Shown: piece after piece, positions 8,683-15,822 of the stretch
How the letters are laid out: each line of letters begins with the position of its first letter
Position numbering within the stretch: the first letter of the stretch is position 1
NCBI GenBank assembly: GCA_020060215.1
Contig: JAGVAP010000096.1
Location: 1 to 40,265, forward strand
DNA length: 40,265 nt
Reading direction: 5' to 3'
Source of the DNA: Deltaproteobacteria bacterium
GTDB taxonomy: Bacteria > Desulfobacterota > DSM-4660 > Desulfatiglandales > HGW-15
Position numbers and translations under genes: made by a program
Notes under the pieces: model-generated
What the model saw: only the letters and a program-made list of their open reading frames with translations
What the model was told of the DNA's origin: nothing
Databases searched by the model: none

Positions 8683-9320
8683 TAGGTGGTTTCATGTTGC
8701 ACAAGGATGCAGATGACAGGGTGGATGCCCGGGAAAGCGCAGAAAAGACCAATGAAGAAAATATCATCCGTATGGCGATCGGCCATACCGCGATGATGCC
8801 GCTCTTTGAGGAGCATTCAGTCGATCTCATCCTGGAGAAGCTGACTTACCTGATCAGCTGCCTTGATCAAATAAGCACGGATCAGGAATTCACCCAAATG
8901 CACGGGGGCTTCTGCCGATGGTTTGTCAGAGCTGTCAAACTGAGAAGGTCAGGTGAGCGCCCCTCTTACGGGCAAGCTGCAAAAGTGCTCGATCTTGCTC
9001 TCAAGGTCTACGTCTTCTACTGCAAAATGCCTAATCGGGCAAAGGCCGAATCCCTTATTCCGAGGTTGAATGGGGTCATCAACACGCCGATGCTTCGCCA
9101 CCTGTTTAAGAGGTTGGCGATCGTCTACGGAAGGCCATTTCCGCCCCACTATTTATGGACCATTAACATGATTGACGAGGAGAACTATCTTTTGCTTCAG
9201 AAGCTGATTCGTCAGGTCATCAGAGACTCCTTCGAAAGCCGCATATGGCCGGTTCAGCATGACGACGTCATGGGGCAGCACTCTTCAGCCGTTGAATCGG
9301 AACACTTCGCGAATTCATGA
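8676..9320 (+). CDS. Hypothetical helical protein (214 aa)
   Basis: A 214-residue soluble protein with GAGGAGGGG upstream of the ATG at 8676, which overlaps the preceding stop. It is predicted mostly helical. Sections of note are SVDLILEKLTYLISCLDQIS (about 49-68), GGFCRWFVRAVKLRRSG, YGQAAKVLDLALKVYVFYCK and a C-terminal INMIDEENYLLLQKLIRQV. Phrases such as YGQAAKVLDLALKVYVFYC and PMLRHLFKRLAIVYG suggest a compact helical bundle rather than an enzyme with visible catalytic residues. I do not recognise the family. It sits between a coiled-coil partner and a NarL-type regulator (start 49 bp downstream), so a stress- or signal-related role is a guess only. Confidence 0.75.
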   Translation: MLVGGFMLHKDADDRVDARESAEKTNEENIIRMAIGHTAMMPLFEEHSVDLILEKLTYLISCLDQISTDQEFTQMHGGFCRWFVRAVKLRRSGERPSYGQAAKVLDLALKVYVFYCKMPNRAKAESLIPRLNGVINTPMLRHLFKRLAIVYGRPFPPHYLWTINMIDEENYLLLQKLIRQVIRDSFESRIWPVQHDDVMGQHSSAVESEHFANS

Positions 9321-9369
9321 TTCATTCACACCGTCCGCTCCTTATGAGCGGCTCACCAGGAGGTTGTTC

Positions 9370-10041
9370 ATGGCCCAGAAACGAAAGCTCGTCATAGCGG
9401 AAGACCACAAGATCCTGAGGGAAGGATTGAAGTCCCTGCTCAAGCCTGTCGAGGACCTGGAAATCGTGGGCGAGGCCCCCGACGGGCTGGAAGCGATCCG
9501 TTGTGTCGAGAGATATCAGCCGGAGCTGCTGCTGCTTGACCTCTCCATGCCAGGGATGAGCGGCCTGGCCGTGATCCGGGACCTCAAGAGCCGCTTACCC
9601 GAGATTAAGATCCTGGTCCTCACGATTCATGAATCGGAGGAGTACGTTCTGGAATCCCTCCGCTCCGGGGTGAATGGGTACTGCTTGAAAGATGCGTCGT
9701 ACTCCGAATTGCTCGTCGCGATCAAAAGCGTTCTCGACGGGAAGCAGTATCTGAGTCCGGGCATTTCGGATAGGGTGCTGACAGGATTCCTCGAAGGCCG
9801 GAAAACCCTCAGGCCGCGTTCGACCTGGGACATGGTCACGGAGAGAGAGCGGGAGGTCTTGAAGCTAGTGGGCGAGGGGTACAGGAACAAGGAGATTGCG
9901 GAATACCTCTACATCAGCGCGAAAACGGTGGAGAAGCACCGGAGCAACCTCATGCGAAAGCTCGACGTTCACACCGCTTCCGCCCTGACGTCAATAGCGT
10001 TCGAAAAGGGTCTCATAGCAACGGCAGCAGCAAACTCCTGA
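9370..10041 (+). CDS. NarL/FixJ-family response regulator
   Basis: A 223-residue two-domain regulator. The receiver (about 5-120) has the acidic pair in IAEDHK, the phospho-acceptor Asp57 in LLLLDLSMPG, a Thr in VLTIHES and Lys in YCLKDAS. The LuxR-type DNA-binding domain (about 155-215) contains TEREREVLKLVGEGYRNKEI and the recognition helix around SAKTVEKHRSNLMRKL. It should bind DNA as a phosphorylated dimer. The start at 9370 is chosen because AGGAGG lies six bases upstream; an open frame extends 111 bases further but reads into the previous gene. No kinase is adjacent, so it is an orphan. Co-location with the two unknown proteins upstream suggests they belong to the same transcription unit. 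Confidence 0.95.
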   Translation: MAQKRKLVIAEDHKILREGLKSLLKPVEDLEIVGEAPDGLEAIRCVERYQPELLLLDLSMPGMSGLAVIRDLKSRLPEIKILVLTIHESEEYVLESLRSGVNGYCLKDASYSELLVAIKSVLDGKQYLSPGISDRVLTGFLEGRKTLRPRSTWDMVTEREREVLKLVGEGYRNKEIAEYLYISAKTVEKHRSNLMRKLDVHTASALTSIAFEKGLIATAAANS

Positions 10042-10134
10042 GGCCAGGTTCCACTTTCAGCGCAGGTTTGTGGGAATGGGGACATATAACGCTGTTAGGT
10101 TTCAAGGTTGCCACCCTGCACCGCCCATGGTCCC

Positions 10135-10160
10135 AGCCCCCTAGCTTGTTGCGGGGGGCT
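10135..10160 (+). promoter_or_regulatory. Hairpin covering the ribosome site of the VTT protein
   Basis: AGCCCCC (10135-10141) pairs perfectly with GGGGGCT (10154-10160) around a 12-base loop. The right arm is the only purine-rich Shine-Dalgarno candidate for the ATG at 10168. It may end the upstream transcript, since TTTAA follows, or hide the ribosome site until opened. Confidence 0.5.
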
Positions 10161-10167
10161 TTAACGT

Positions 10168-10680
10168 ATGTTTCTGGAGCTCCTGGTTCTTTTAGCGATT
10201 ATGATTGTTCAGGTCCTGGTGCCGCCGATCCCCGCGGAACTGATCGTGATCGGTGCGGGCAAACGATACGGCGTAGCAGTCACAACCCTGATTGCCGGAA
10301 CTGGGCTGCTCTTGGGCAGCATCCTGGTCTATTGGCTGGGAGAGTGGATCGAGCAACGGTTCGGCCGCCTCTTTGACCGCGAACGATTGCAGACCATTAT
10401 GGAGCGGCTCCGTAGGATAGAAGTGCCCCTGCTGCTGGTCAGGGCGCTCCCGTATAATCCTTCCGACCTCATTTCGTATGCCGCAGGCATCATGGGGTTG
10501 AAGAAGAAGAGATTTTTTCTTCTCACCTGCTTCACCTCCTATTCCCGATGCTTTGTGCTTGCCCATTTCGGCGCCGCGATCAGCGGCATGCATTCGCTGA
10601 TCGTCGTGGCATCCATATTGGTCGTTTCCGCCCTCGTGGCCGGCGCCCTGGTTTACGGCCGGTACCGCGCCGAGAAGTGA
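10168..10680 (+). CDS. VTT/DedA-type (SNARE-associated) membrane protein
   Basis: A 170-residue membrane protein with about four hydrophobic segments (3-25, 36-56, 125-140, 144-163). The central VPLLLVRALPYNPSDLISYAAGIMGLKKKRFF segment, of which LVRALPYNPSDLISYAAG is the core, is the signature of the VTT fold shared by DedA and TVP38/TMEM64 proteins. It also has a reentrant PPIPAELIVIGAG near the N-terminus, as expected for the family. Such proteins are linked to lipid scrambling or undecaprenyl-phosphate handling and to membrane homeostasis. The start ATG at 10168 has GGGGGG nine bases upstream, inside a stable hairpin. It is shorter than typical DedA (about 200 residues) but looks complete. 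Confidence 0.85.
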   Translation: MFLELLVLLAIMIVQVLVPPIPAELIVIGAGKRYGVAVTTLIAGTGLLLGSILVYWLGEWIEQRFGRLFDRERLQTIMERLRRIEVPLLLVRALPYNPSDLISYAAGIMGLKKKRFFLLTCFTSYSRCFVLAHFGAAISGMHSLIVVASILVVSALVAGALVYGRYRAEK

Positions 10681-10833
10681 GGGGTGGGCCGCCAGGGAAA
10701 GGAAATCACTCCCTTCCGAAGCGCAGCGTCCCCTTCCGAAGATGCCGGTGAGCGTGGCGTGTTGGGATTGTCGTTGAATGAGCCCGGACATCCTAGTAAG
10801 ATGTCGGTTGGAAGAAGAGTAGGTCGGATGTGT

Positions 10834-10852
10834 TCTGTAGTAGCGCTACAGA
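10834..10852. terminator. Small intergenic hairpin
   Basis: TCTGTAG-TAGCG-CTACAGA gives a seven-pair stem in the 286-bp gap after the VTT gene. No U-tract follows, so terminator function is uncertain. Confidence 0.3.
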
Positions 10853-10966
10853 TCAGGGGCGCTGCCCGACTATCCGGCGCTAAGCCGTTTTAACGGGGTA
10901 TATATTTCCCCAAGACTGAGCGGGCGAGAGCGTTGCCGCCCCGGCTTCAAACCCTGGTGTACGCTG

Positions 10967-11227
10967 ATGATCATGCACAAGATCGGCCCGCAGGAGCTTC
11001 AGGTGACTCTGACCGAAGAAGAGGCCTTCGAGATTCCTACTCCTCGGAGAACTTTCTGCCCCAGATACGAAGATTGCCTCGAGTACGCTGCGAGCCGGTT
11101 CTGGGTCTCTTTTACCTGCAAGGGCTGCTGTATGGAAGAGCCGACCCTTGTAGGGGGTGCGAAAGGGTCCGCGGCAGCCGATGCCAAAGAGGTTGCGTTC
11201 TGGAAAGCGAAGGATCAAGGTAGATGA
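10967..11227 (+). CDS. Small Cys-rich protein, possible metal-binding
   Basis: An 86-residue protein. The core reads RTFCPRYEDCLEYAASRFWV, then FTCKGCCMEEP. Its C-x5-C (31 and 37) and C-x2-C-C (52, 55, 56) spacing fits a small zinc or iron-binding fold. The start at 10967 (or the in-frame ATG two codons later) lacks a strong ribosome site, so the gene is likely but not certain. I recall similar 'CPxYxxCLxYA...W..F.C..C' small proteins in deltaproteobacterial genomes, but no function is attached. Its end approaches the convergent OmpR-type pair, with about 126 bp between. No operon partner is evident. Confidence 0.55.
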   Translation: MIMHKIGPQELQVTLTEEEAFEIPTPRRTFCPRYEDCLEYAASRFWVSFTCKGCCMEEPTLVGGAKGSAAADAKEVAFWKAKDQGR

Positions 11228-11353
11228 AGGAGAGGAGAAAACCAGGGAGTCATATCGCTGTACCGTCGTCTCCGAGGATGTGGAAATCGCCCTGAAGAAC
11301 AGACCCGGGCACCCCATGAGAAAGCAAATGCTCATCGAGACCATGAGGTCTTC

Positions 11354-12094
11354 TCACCTTGGATCCTGCTCCGGGTGCTCGAACACATATCCCACCGAGC
11401 GGAGGCTCTTGAAGTAGACGGGTTTTTTCGGATCCTTTTCAAAATATCTTCGAAAGCGCACGATGAAATTGTCGATGGTTCGGGTCTGCGTGAAACGGCC
11501 GTACCCCCAGCAGATCTCCAGGAGCCTGCTCCGCGAGACAGGCCTGCCGCGGTTGGCCACGAGGTGCTTCAAGAGCTTGGCCTCCTGGCCGGTCAGCCGT
11601 ATCTCCCCGCATGGACCGTAGGCACTGAGGGTCTCGAAGTCGATCCGGTTCCCGCCAAAGGCGTATGTCCTGGGCTGCGAAGAAGCCCCGAAGGGTTCAT
11701 CGGCGCCGCTGTGGCGCTCGGCCCTGAGCAGGAGCCGCTCCACCCGCATCAGGAACTCCTCCAGGTGAAAGGGCTTGGAGAGATAGTCGTCCACACCGCA
11801 CGAGAAGCCCTTCACCTTGTCCTCGGCATCCCCCTTGGCCGAGAGAATCAAGACAGGGACTTTCTCGTCTTCCAGGCGGATATTGCGAAGAACGGTGAAC
11901 CCGTCGATGGACGGGAGCATGATGTCCAGCACGATCAGATCCGGCTGCCAGTTCTTCCACTCCCTGAGCCCTGCAAACCCGTCGGGCGCGATTCGTACGG
12001 CATGTCCCTTGAGTCCCAGGTTCAGCTTCAATCCTTCCGCGATATGGCTTTCATCCTCAATGACCAGAATCCGTCTCTCCCTGGACCGGCTCAT
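11354..12094 (-). CDS. OmpR/PhoB-family response regulator
   Basis: A 246-residue regulator from the ATG at 12094, whose ATGA overlaps the stop of the kinase gene and implies translational coupling. The receiver (8-125) has IEDE, phospho-acceptor Asp57 in LIVLDIMLPSIDGF, LSAK and YLSKPFH. The C-terminal winged helix (about 150-240) shows LTGQEAKLLKHLVANRGRPV, RSRLLEICWGY, RTIDNFIVRFRRYFE and RSVGYVFE, typical of the PhoB/OmpR effector. It should be phosphorylated by the kinase encoded just upstream and bind tandem direct repeats. An 11-bp-period direct repeat of TTTGTAAAAC in front of the kinase gene is a good candidate for its own binding site. Trigger and regulon are unknown. Confidence 0.95.
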   Translation of the reverse strand: MSRSRERRILVIEDESHIAEGLKLNLGLKGHAVRIAPDGFAGLREWKNWQPDLIVLDIMLPSIDGFTVLRNIRLEDEKVPVLILSAKGDAEDKVKGFSCGVDDYLSKPFHLEEFLMRVERLLLRAERHSGADEPFGASSQPRTYAFGGNRIDFETLSAYGPCGEIRLTGQEAKLLKHLVANRGRPVSRSRLLEICWGYGRFTQTRTIDNFIVRFRRYFEKDPKKPVYFKSLRSVGYVFEHPEQDPR

Positions 12095-13074
12095 GCCTCC
12101 GCTCCCCGGGGGCGTGATGCCGAAGGATTCCATGGGAGGATTACGGAGAAAACCGATCCCTCTCCGCGCCCCTTGCTCTCGGCCATGATCCTGCCGTTGT
12201 GCAACCGGGCAATGGAATCCACCAGGAACAACCCCACGCCGCTTCCCCTGTCCGATGTGTCTTTCAATGGGGCGACCCGATAGAACTTTCGAAAGATCCT
12301 TTTGGTTTCAGATCGCGGCAGGCCGATGCCGTTGTCCTTAAAACGAATGTGCAATTCCCGACCCCTGGGCTCAAAGGTGATATCCACTCTGGGGGCAGTC
12401 GAGCGGTTGTACTTGAACGCGTTGCTCAGCAGATTCATCAACAGCATTTCGAACAACGAGAGGTCCACTCGATAGTCAAAGGCCCTGCTGGAGGGGTTGT
12501 GAATCCGGATTTCACCGCCCTTGAAACGGTGGCTGTTGTCCTTCGAGAACTCCTGCAGGGTGGAGACAAGACTCCTGGTGACGAATTCACCCTTGTAGGC
12601 CTTGCTTTCGATCTTGGCGAGATTGAGGATGCGGTTGATGTTGTCCGAGAGTCTCTCCGCGTCCTGGATCATGTAGTCGACATACTTGACCTGATCCTCG
12701 CGGGAGAGGGCGTGCTTTCGAAACGTTTCCAGGTAGAGCCTCAGCGAGGTGACCGGGGTCTTCAGTTCATGGGTGAAGTTGTCAATGAAGTTTCGCTGGA
12801 GCCGGTAGAGCTGAGATGTCTTCTGGTTGTAGGCAAAGATGGTGAAGATCCCGGTCAGAATGAGCCCGACGAGAATAGACAGGACGAGAATCACCATCCA
12901 GGTCTGCGCGGCCAGGGTCTGTCCCGGATCGAGGTCGGCCTTCTCAACAACGGCCCTGAGCCCTGCGCTGACCTCCACATACCAGTAGATATACAGGATG
13001 AGCGATGTGGCGACGGCTGCGACGGAGAAGATGAAGATCGGGGTCGGGTGAATGAACCACCTTGAAGGGGTCAT
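12091..13074 (-). CDS. Membrane sensor histidine kinase
   Basis: A 327-residue kinase with two membrane helices (about 12-32 and 58-82) bracketing a short periplasmic loop of about 25 residues, too small for a folded sensor domain. The cytoplasmic part has HisKA with His102 in FTHELKTPVTSLRLYLE, an N-box around LLSNAFKYNRS, G1 DNGIGLP and G2 GSGVGLFLVDSI. The short loop suggests membrane-embedded or protein-partner sensing, as in small-loop kinases. It is the cognate kinase of the OmpR-type regulator that overlaps its stop codon. Upstream are the direct repeats at 13102-13122, so autoregulation is likely. The ATG at 13074 has GGGGG about seven bases upstream. Substrate or cue cannot be deduced. 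Confidence 0.94.
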   Translation of the reverse strand: MTPSRWFIHPTPIFIFSVAAVATSLILYIYWYVEVSAGLRAVVEKADLDPGQTLAAQTWMVILVLSILVGLILTGIFTIFAYNQKTSQLYRLQRNFIDNFTHELKTPVTSLRLYLETFRKHALSREDQVKYVDYMIQDAERLSDNINRILNLAKIESKAYKGEFVTRSLVSTLQEFSKDNSHRFKGGEIRIHNPSSRAFDYRVDLSLFEMLLMNLLSNAFKYNRSTAPRVDITFEPRGRELHIRFKDNGIGLPRSETKRIFRKFYRVAPLKDTSDRGSGVGLFLVDSIARLHNGRIMAESKGRGEGSVFSVILPWNPSASRPRGAEA

Positions 13075-13101
13075 GGTCGGACCCCCGGGACATCGCCCCG
13101 G

Positions 13102-13122
13102 TTTGTAAAACTTTTGTAAAAC
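13102..13122 (-). promoter_or_regulatory. Tandem direct repeat, likely OmpR-type operator
   Basis: TTTGTAAAAC occurs at 13102-13111 and again at 13113-13122, an 11-bp period. On the transcribed (minus) strand it reads GTTTTACAAA twice. Head-to-tail repeats one helical turn apart are the usual PhoB/OmpR-family binding pattern. It lies 28 bp upstream of the kinase start. Confidence 0.6.
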
Positions 13123-13323
13123 ACGTGGGACCGCCTTTCATTCCTCGAATCATTCTATTAGCATGTCGCCGTCAATTCAACGGCAAATAACCCGCCGAAC
13201 AGACCGCCCAGGTTATCACGCCGCAGAATCAGCGAAACACCGGAAGCGTCGTGCGCTAGCTCCTCTCCCGGCAAACGGGCTTTCACGGAATCATCCATCA
13301 AGACGATCTTCGAAAGGAACCTC

Positions 13324-14943
13324 ATGAAAAAGGTCTTGCTCACCACAGTTCAAAAACCATTCGGTGTAGAAAACGAGCATGTGCTTGCCGAACTCTTTCA
13401 TGCCCAGGTCACACGGGCGCAGGGAATCTTCTCCTTCCGCTCGGTGTATTCAGGGTGGGGGCTCGAGTTCATTGCGAACAACCTCAAATCCCCCACCAAG
13501 GTCCTGCATTATCCGACGGAAAAGGAATTTCTCCGGGAGCTGAGACAAGGCTACGACTACGTGGGCATCAACTTCGTCATGCCCACTTGGCACAAGGCCA
13601 GAAGACTCATTGAACTGGTCAGGCGCGAGTCCCCTCAAACCAGGGTCATTCTGGGCGGCTATGGGACGGTTCTCTCGGAGGTGGACGGTTACGCCGATTA
13701 CGTGTGCAGGGGTGAGGGGTTGGAGTTCATGCAGAGGCTCCTCGGGGAGAGACCCGCCGAGAGATACAAAATGCCCCTGGTGGTCAACCAAATGAAGTGC
13801 ATGTCCCTTCCGATCGGGAGGACGGGCGTTCTCTTTGCGGGCCTGGGATGCCCGAACGGATGCGATTTCTGCTGCACCAGCCACTTCTACAAAATGAAAC
13901 ATATCCCCCTCCTTCGTACGGGGAAGGAGATCTACCAGGCCATGAGGGCCTATGACAACGTGCTGCCGGGTTCCTCCTACTCCATCATCGACGAGGACTT
14001 TCTGAAGGACAGGAAGAGGATCGAAGAGCTCTATGAATACACCTCGAGGGACCTCGAACGGCCCCGCTCTTTTTCCTGCTTCGCCAGCGCCGAGAGCATA
14101 AGACAGTATGACCCGGAGTGGCTCGTCGAGCTTGGGCTCGATTCGGTCTGGATCGGTGTGGAATCCAATCTCTACCGGCACCAGAAGGTGAGGGACTGCA
14201 ACAAGCACGAGCTTTTCGACTCCCTCCACGAGGTGGGCATCAACACCCTCGCATCCATGATCCTCGGACTCGACCAGCACTTTTCCTCAAACATCTGGGA
14301 GGATGTGGATTCCTTCATCTCCCTCAAACCGACACTGAGCCAGTTCCTGATCTACAGCCCCTGCCCGACCACGCCCCTTTGGAAGAGGCTGGAAGGAGAA
14401 GGCCGTTTGATCGAGGACTACCCGCTGGAGGACCGGGACGGGTTCCACCTGTTGTTCAGGCACGAAAACTTCAGCGCCGAGGAGATCGAGCGGATTCAGG
14501 AGGAGGCCTTTCGAAAAGAATTCCATGAACTGGGTCCCTCGGTCATGAGGTACGTGGACAAGGCCCTGAGAGGTTACCGCCATTTCGAAGGGAGCGAAAA
14601 GGCCACACACATCGCGAGGCGGGCCATGTTCAAGAGCATGATCGCTCGTGCACTCCCCCTCTTCGGAACGGTCATCCGCAACGCCCCATCCCCGCAGGTG
14701 AGAGATTGGGCCGGGGATCTCAAGAAGGAGGTCCTGAGCGTCCTGTCTGCCCGGGAAAGGGTTCTCGGAAAGGCAAAGGCGGCCCTGATCCCGTTTTCCG
14801 CCGCCTTCACCAGGTTCTCTTTGAATCACACCACCGGGCATCTCCAGCCGAAGACCAGGATCAACGCATATAATTTCGGTCGGCCCGGGAAGCCCGCATC
14901 ACCGGTTCTGAGCCCGCTGCCTGAAGGGGTGAGCTTGAAATAA
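13324..14943 (+). CDS. Radical SAM protein with B12-binding-like N-terminus
   Basis: A 539-residue protein. Residues 170-190 contain GLGCPNGCDFCC, giving the CxxxCxxC cluster motif at Cys176, Cys180 and Cys183 that binds the SAM-cleaving [4Fe-4S] cluster. The N-terminal 145 residues look like the Rossmann-type B12-binding region of class B radical SAM enzymes (YVGINFVMPTWHKARRLIEL, RVILGGYGT) but lack the DxHxxG cobalamin-ligand motif. IDEDFLKD and GVESN follow in the expected strand order of the TIM barrel. The reaction is unknown; relatives include methyltransferases and hopanoid or lipid-modifying enzymes. GAAAGG precedes the ATG. It stands alone, and a terminator lies about 70 bp after its stop. 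Confidence 0.9.
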   Translation: MKKVLLTTVQKPFGVENEHVLAELFHAQVTRAQGIFSFRSVYSGWGLEFIANNLKSPTKVLHYPTEKEFLRELRQGYDYVGINFVMPTWHKARRLIELVRRESPQTRVILGGYGTVLSEVDGYADYVCRGEGLEFMQRLLGERPAERYKMPLVVNQMKCMSLPIGRTGVLFAGLGCPNGCDFCCTSHFYKMKHIPLLRTGKEIYQAMRAYDNVLPGSSYSIIDEDFLKDRKRIEELYEYTSRDLERPRSFSCFASAESIRQYDPEWLVELGLDSVWIGVESNLYRHQKVRDCNKHELFDSLHEVGINTLASMILGLDQHFSSNIWEDVDSFISLKPTLSQFLIYSPCPTTPLWKRLEGEGRLIEDYPLEDRDGFHLLFRHENFSAEEIERIQEEAFRKEFHELGPSVMRYVDKALRGYRHFEGSEKATHIARRAMFKSMIARALPLFGTVIRNAPSPQVRDWAGDLKKEVLSVLSARERVLGKAKAALIPFSAAFTRFSLNHTTGHLQPKTRINAYNFGRPGKPASPVLSPLPEGVSLK

Positions 14944-14955
14944 GGTTCACAATGG

Positions 14956-14984
14956 TTGACTCATGAGACAAACCGCGCTATGCT
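14956..14984 (+). promoter_or_regulatory. Sigma-70 type promoter ahead of the RRM gene leader
   Basis: TTGACT (14956-14961), 17 bp spacer, TATGCT (14979-14984). Transcription would start near 14991, some 20 nt before a strong intrinsic terminator, and 134 nt before the RRM start codon. Confidence 0.5.
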
Positions 14985-15010
14985 GGATACACTATGGTTT
15001 TGGCTGATGG

Positions 15011-15046
15011 ATCCCAGGGCCTGTGAAAAGGCACCTGGGATTTTTT
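15011..15046 (+). terminator. Rho-independent terminator or attenuator in the RRM leader
   Basis: ATCCCAGG (15011-15018) pairs with CCTGGGAT (15034-15041), with an inner GCC/GGC pair and a GTGAAAA-type loop, followed by a T-run to 15046. It is the clearest intrinsic terminator in the window. It ends the radical SAM transcript and could also attenuate transcription from the promoter at 14956. Confidence 0.85.
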
Positions 15047-15124
15047 GTGGGGCAAAACTGAATCCGTAAAGGCGTTTCCGCCCGCATCTTCAACCATCCA
15101 TGTTTCAAGAGAAGGAGAGCTCAG

Positions 15125-15436
15125 ATGAAAATTTATGCAGGCAACCTGTCTTACAATGTGACCGAGGATGACTTGCGGCAAGCCTTTGAGGCCTACGGAC
15201 AAGTGGCGTCCGCATCCATCGTCAAGGATAAGTTCACCGGACAGTCCAAGGGATTCGGTTTCGTCGAAATGCCCTCGGACCAGGAGGCGAAAGCGGCGAT
15301 TGCCGCCATAAACGGCACGGAGATGGGCGGGCGCAGTCTGAACGTGAGCGAGGCTCGTCCGCGTACCGATGACCGTCGCCAGGGTGGTGGTGGAAGGGGT
15401 GGAAGAGGAGGCTTCGGGAGATCGTCGCGTTATTGA
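15125..15436 (+). CDS. RRM-type RNA-binding protein with Gly-rich tail
   Basis: A 103-residue protein with one RNA-recognition motif (residues 1-80) and a Gly/Arg-rich tail (DDRRQGGGGRGGRGGFGRSS). RNP2 is IYAGNL (3-8) and RNP1 is KGFGFVEM (about 42-49), both carrying the aromatic residues that stack on RNA bases. The layout is that of the small Rbp/cold-inducible RNA-binding proteins of cyanobacteria and many proteobacteria, which act as RNA chaperones. GAAGGAGAGCTCAG precedes the ATG. The leader contains a promoter and a strong hairpin terminator, so the gene may be regulated by read-through. It lies between the radical SAM gene and the Kai operon but shows no direct link to either. Confidence 0.96.
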   Translation: MKIYAGNLSYNVTEDDLRQAFEAYGQVASASIVKDKFTGQSKGFGFVEMPSDQEAKAAIAAINGTEMGGRSLNVSEARPRTDDRRQGGGGRGGRGGFGRSSRY

Positions 15437-15520
15437 ACCTCAGACGCGTCCCCCGGGAAGTCCATCCAAGAAATGACCCAGCAGAAGGGGTGCGGCTTCC
15501 CGGCCGCATCCGCTCCCGGA

Positions 15521-15547
15521 TCTGCCGCTACGGTCGATGAAGCGGCA
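15521..15547 (+). terminator. Hairpin downstream of the RRM gene
   Basis: CTGCCGCT and AGCGGCAG pair perfectly around an 11-base loop, 85 bp after the RRM stop. There is no U-tract, so this is at most a weak or factor-dependent terminator. Confidence 0.35.
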
Positions 15548-15752
15548 GCCCGAAGGGGCCCCCACCTCTGCCCGCTCGGCCCGCTCGTTTAAACGGGAAA
15601 GCTCGTCCTCCCTCCTCGCCAAGGAGAGCCAGGCAGACGAATACAGGATATCATGTATTGAGAGCTGCGGTCCTGCCTGATAGCCTGGCTTTCTGCCTCC
15701 GTGAGGTCTCCTCCGGGTGATCAGAAGTCCCCCCAAACAAAACCGTTTTGCA

Positions 15753-15780
15753 TTGAAGCCGGTAACTTATGGTTTATATT
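15753..15780 (+). promoter_or_regulatory. Possible sigma-70 promoter of the kaiC-kaiB operon
   Basis: TTGAAG (15753-15758), 16-bp spacer, TATATT (15775-15780). It lies about 43 bp upstream of the kaiC start in the only AT-rich patch of this intergenic region, giving a short leader. Confidence 0.45.
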
Positions 15781-15822
15781 TCTTTACTGGCGAAAACCAC
15801 TCTATAGAAAGGGCGATCGGAA

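Larger units (their letters stand above)
15437..15822. other. Intergenic region before the Kai operon
   Basis: 385 bp with no supported gene. It holds a CTGCCGCT/AGCGGCAG hairpin (15521-15547, eight perfect pairs, 11-base loop) that may end the RRM transcript, and the Kai promoter candidate at 15753-15780. Confidence 0.5.
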
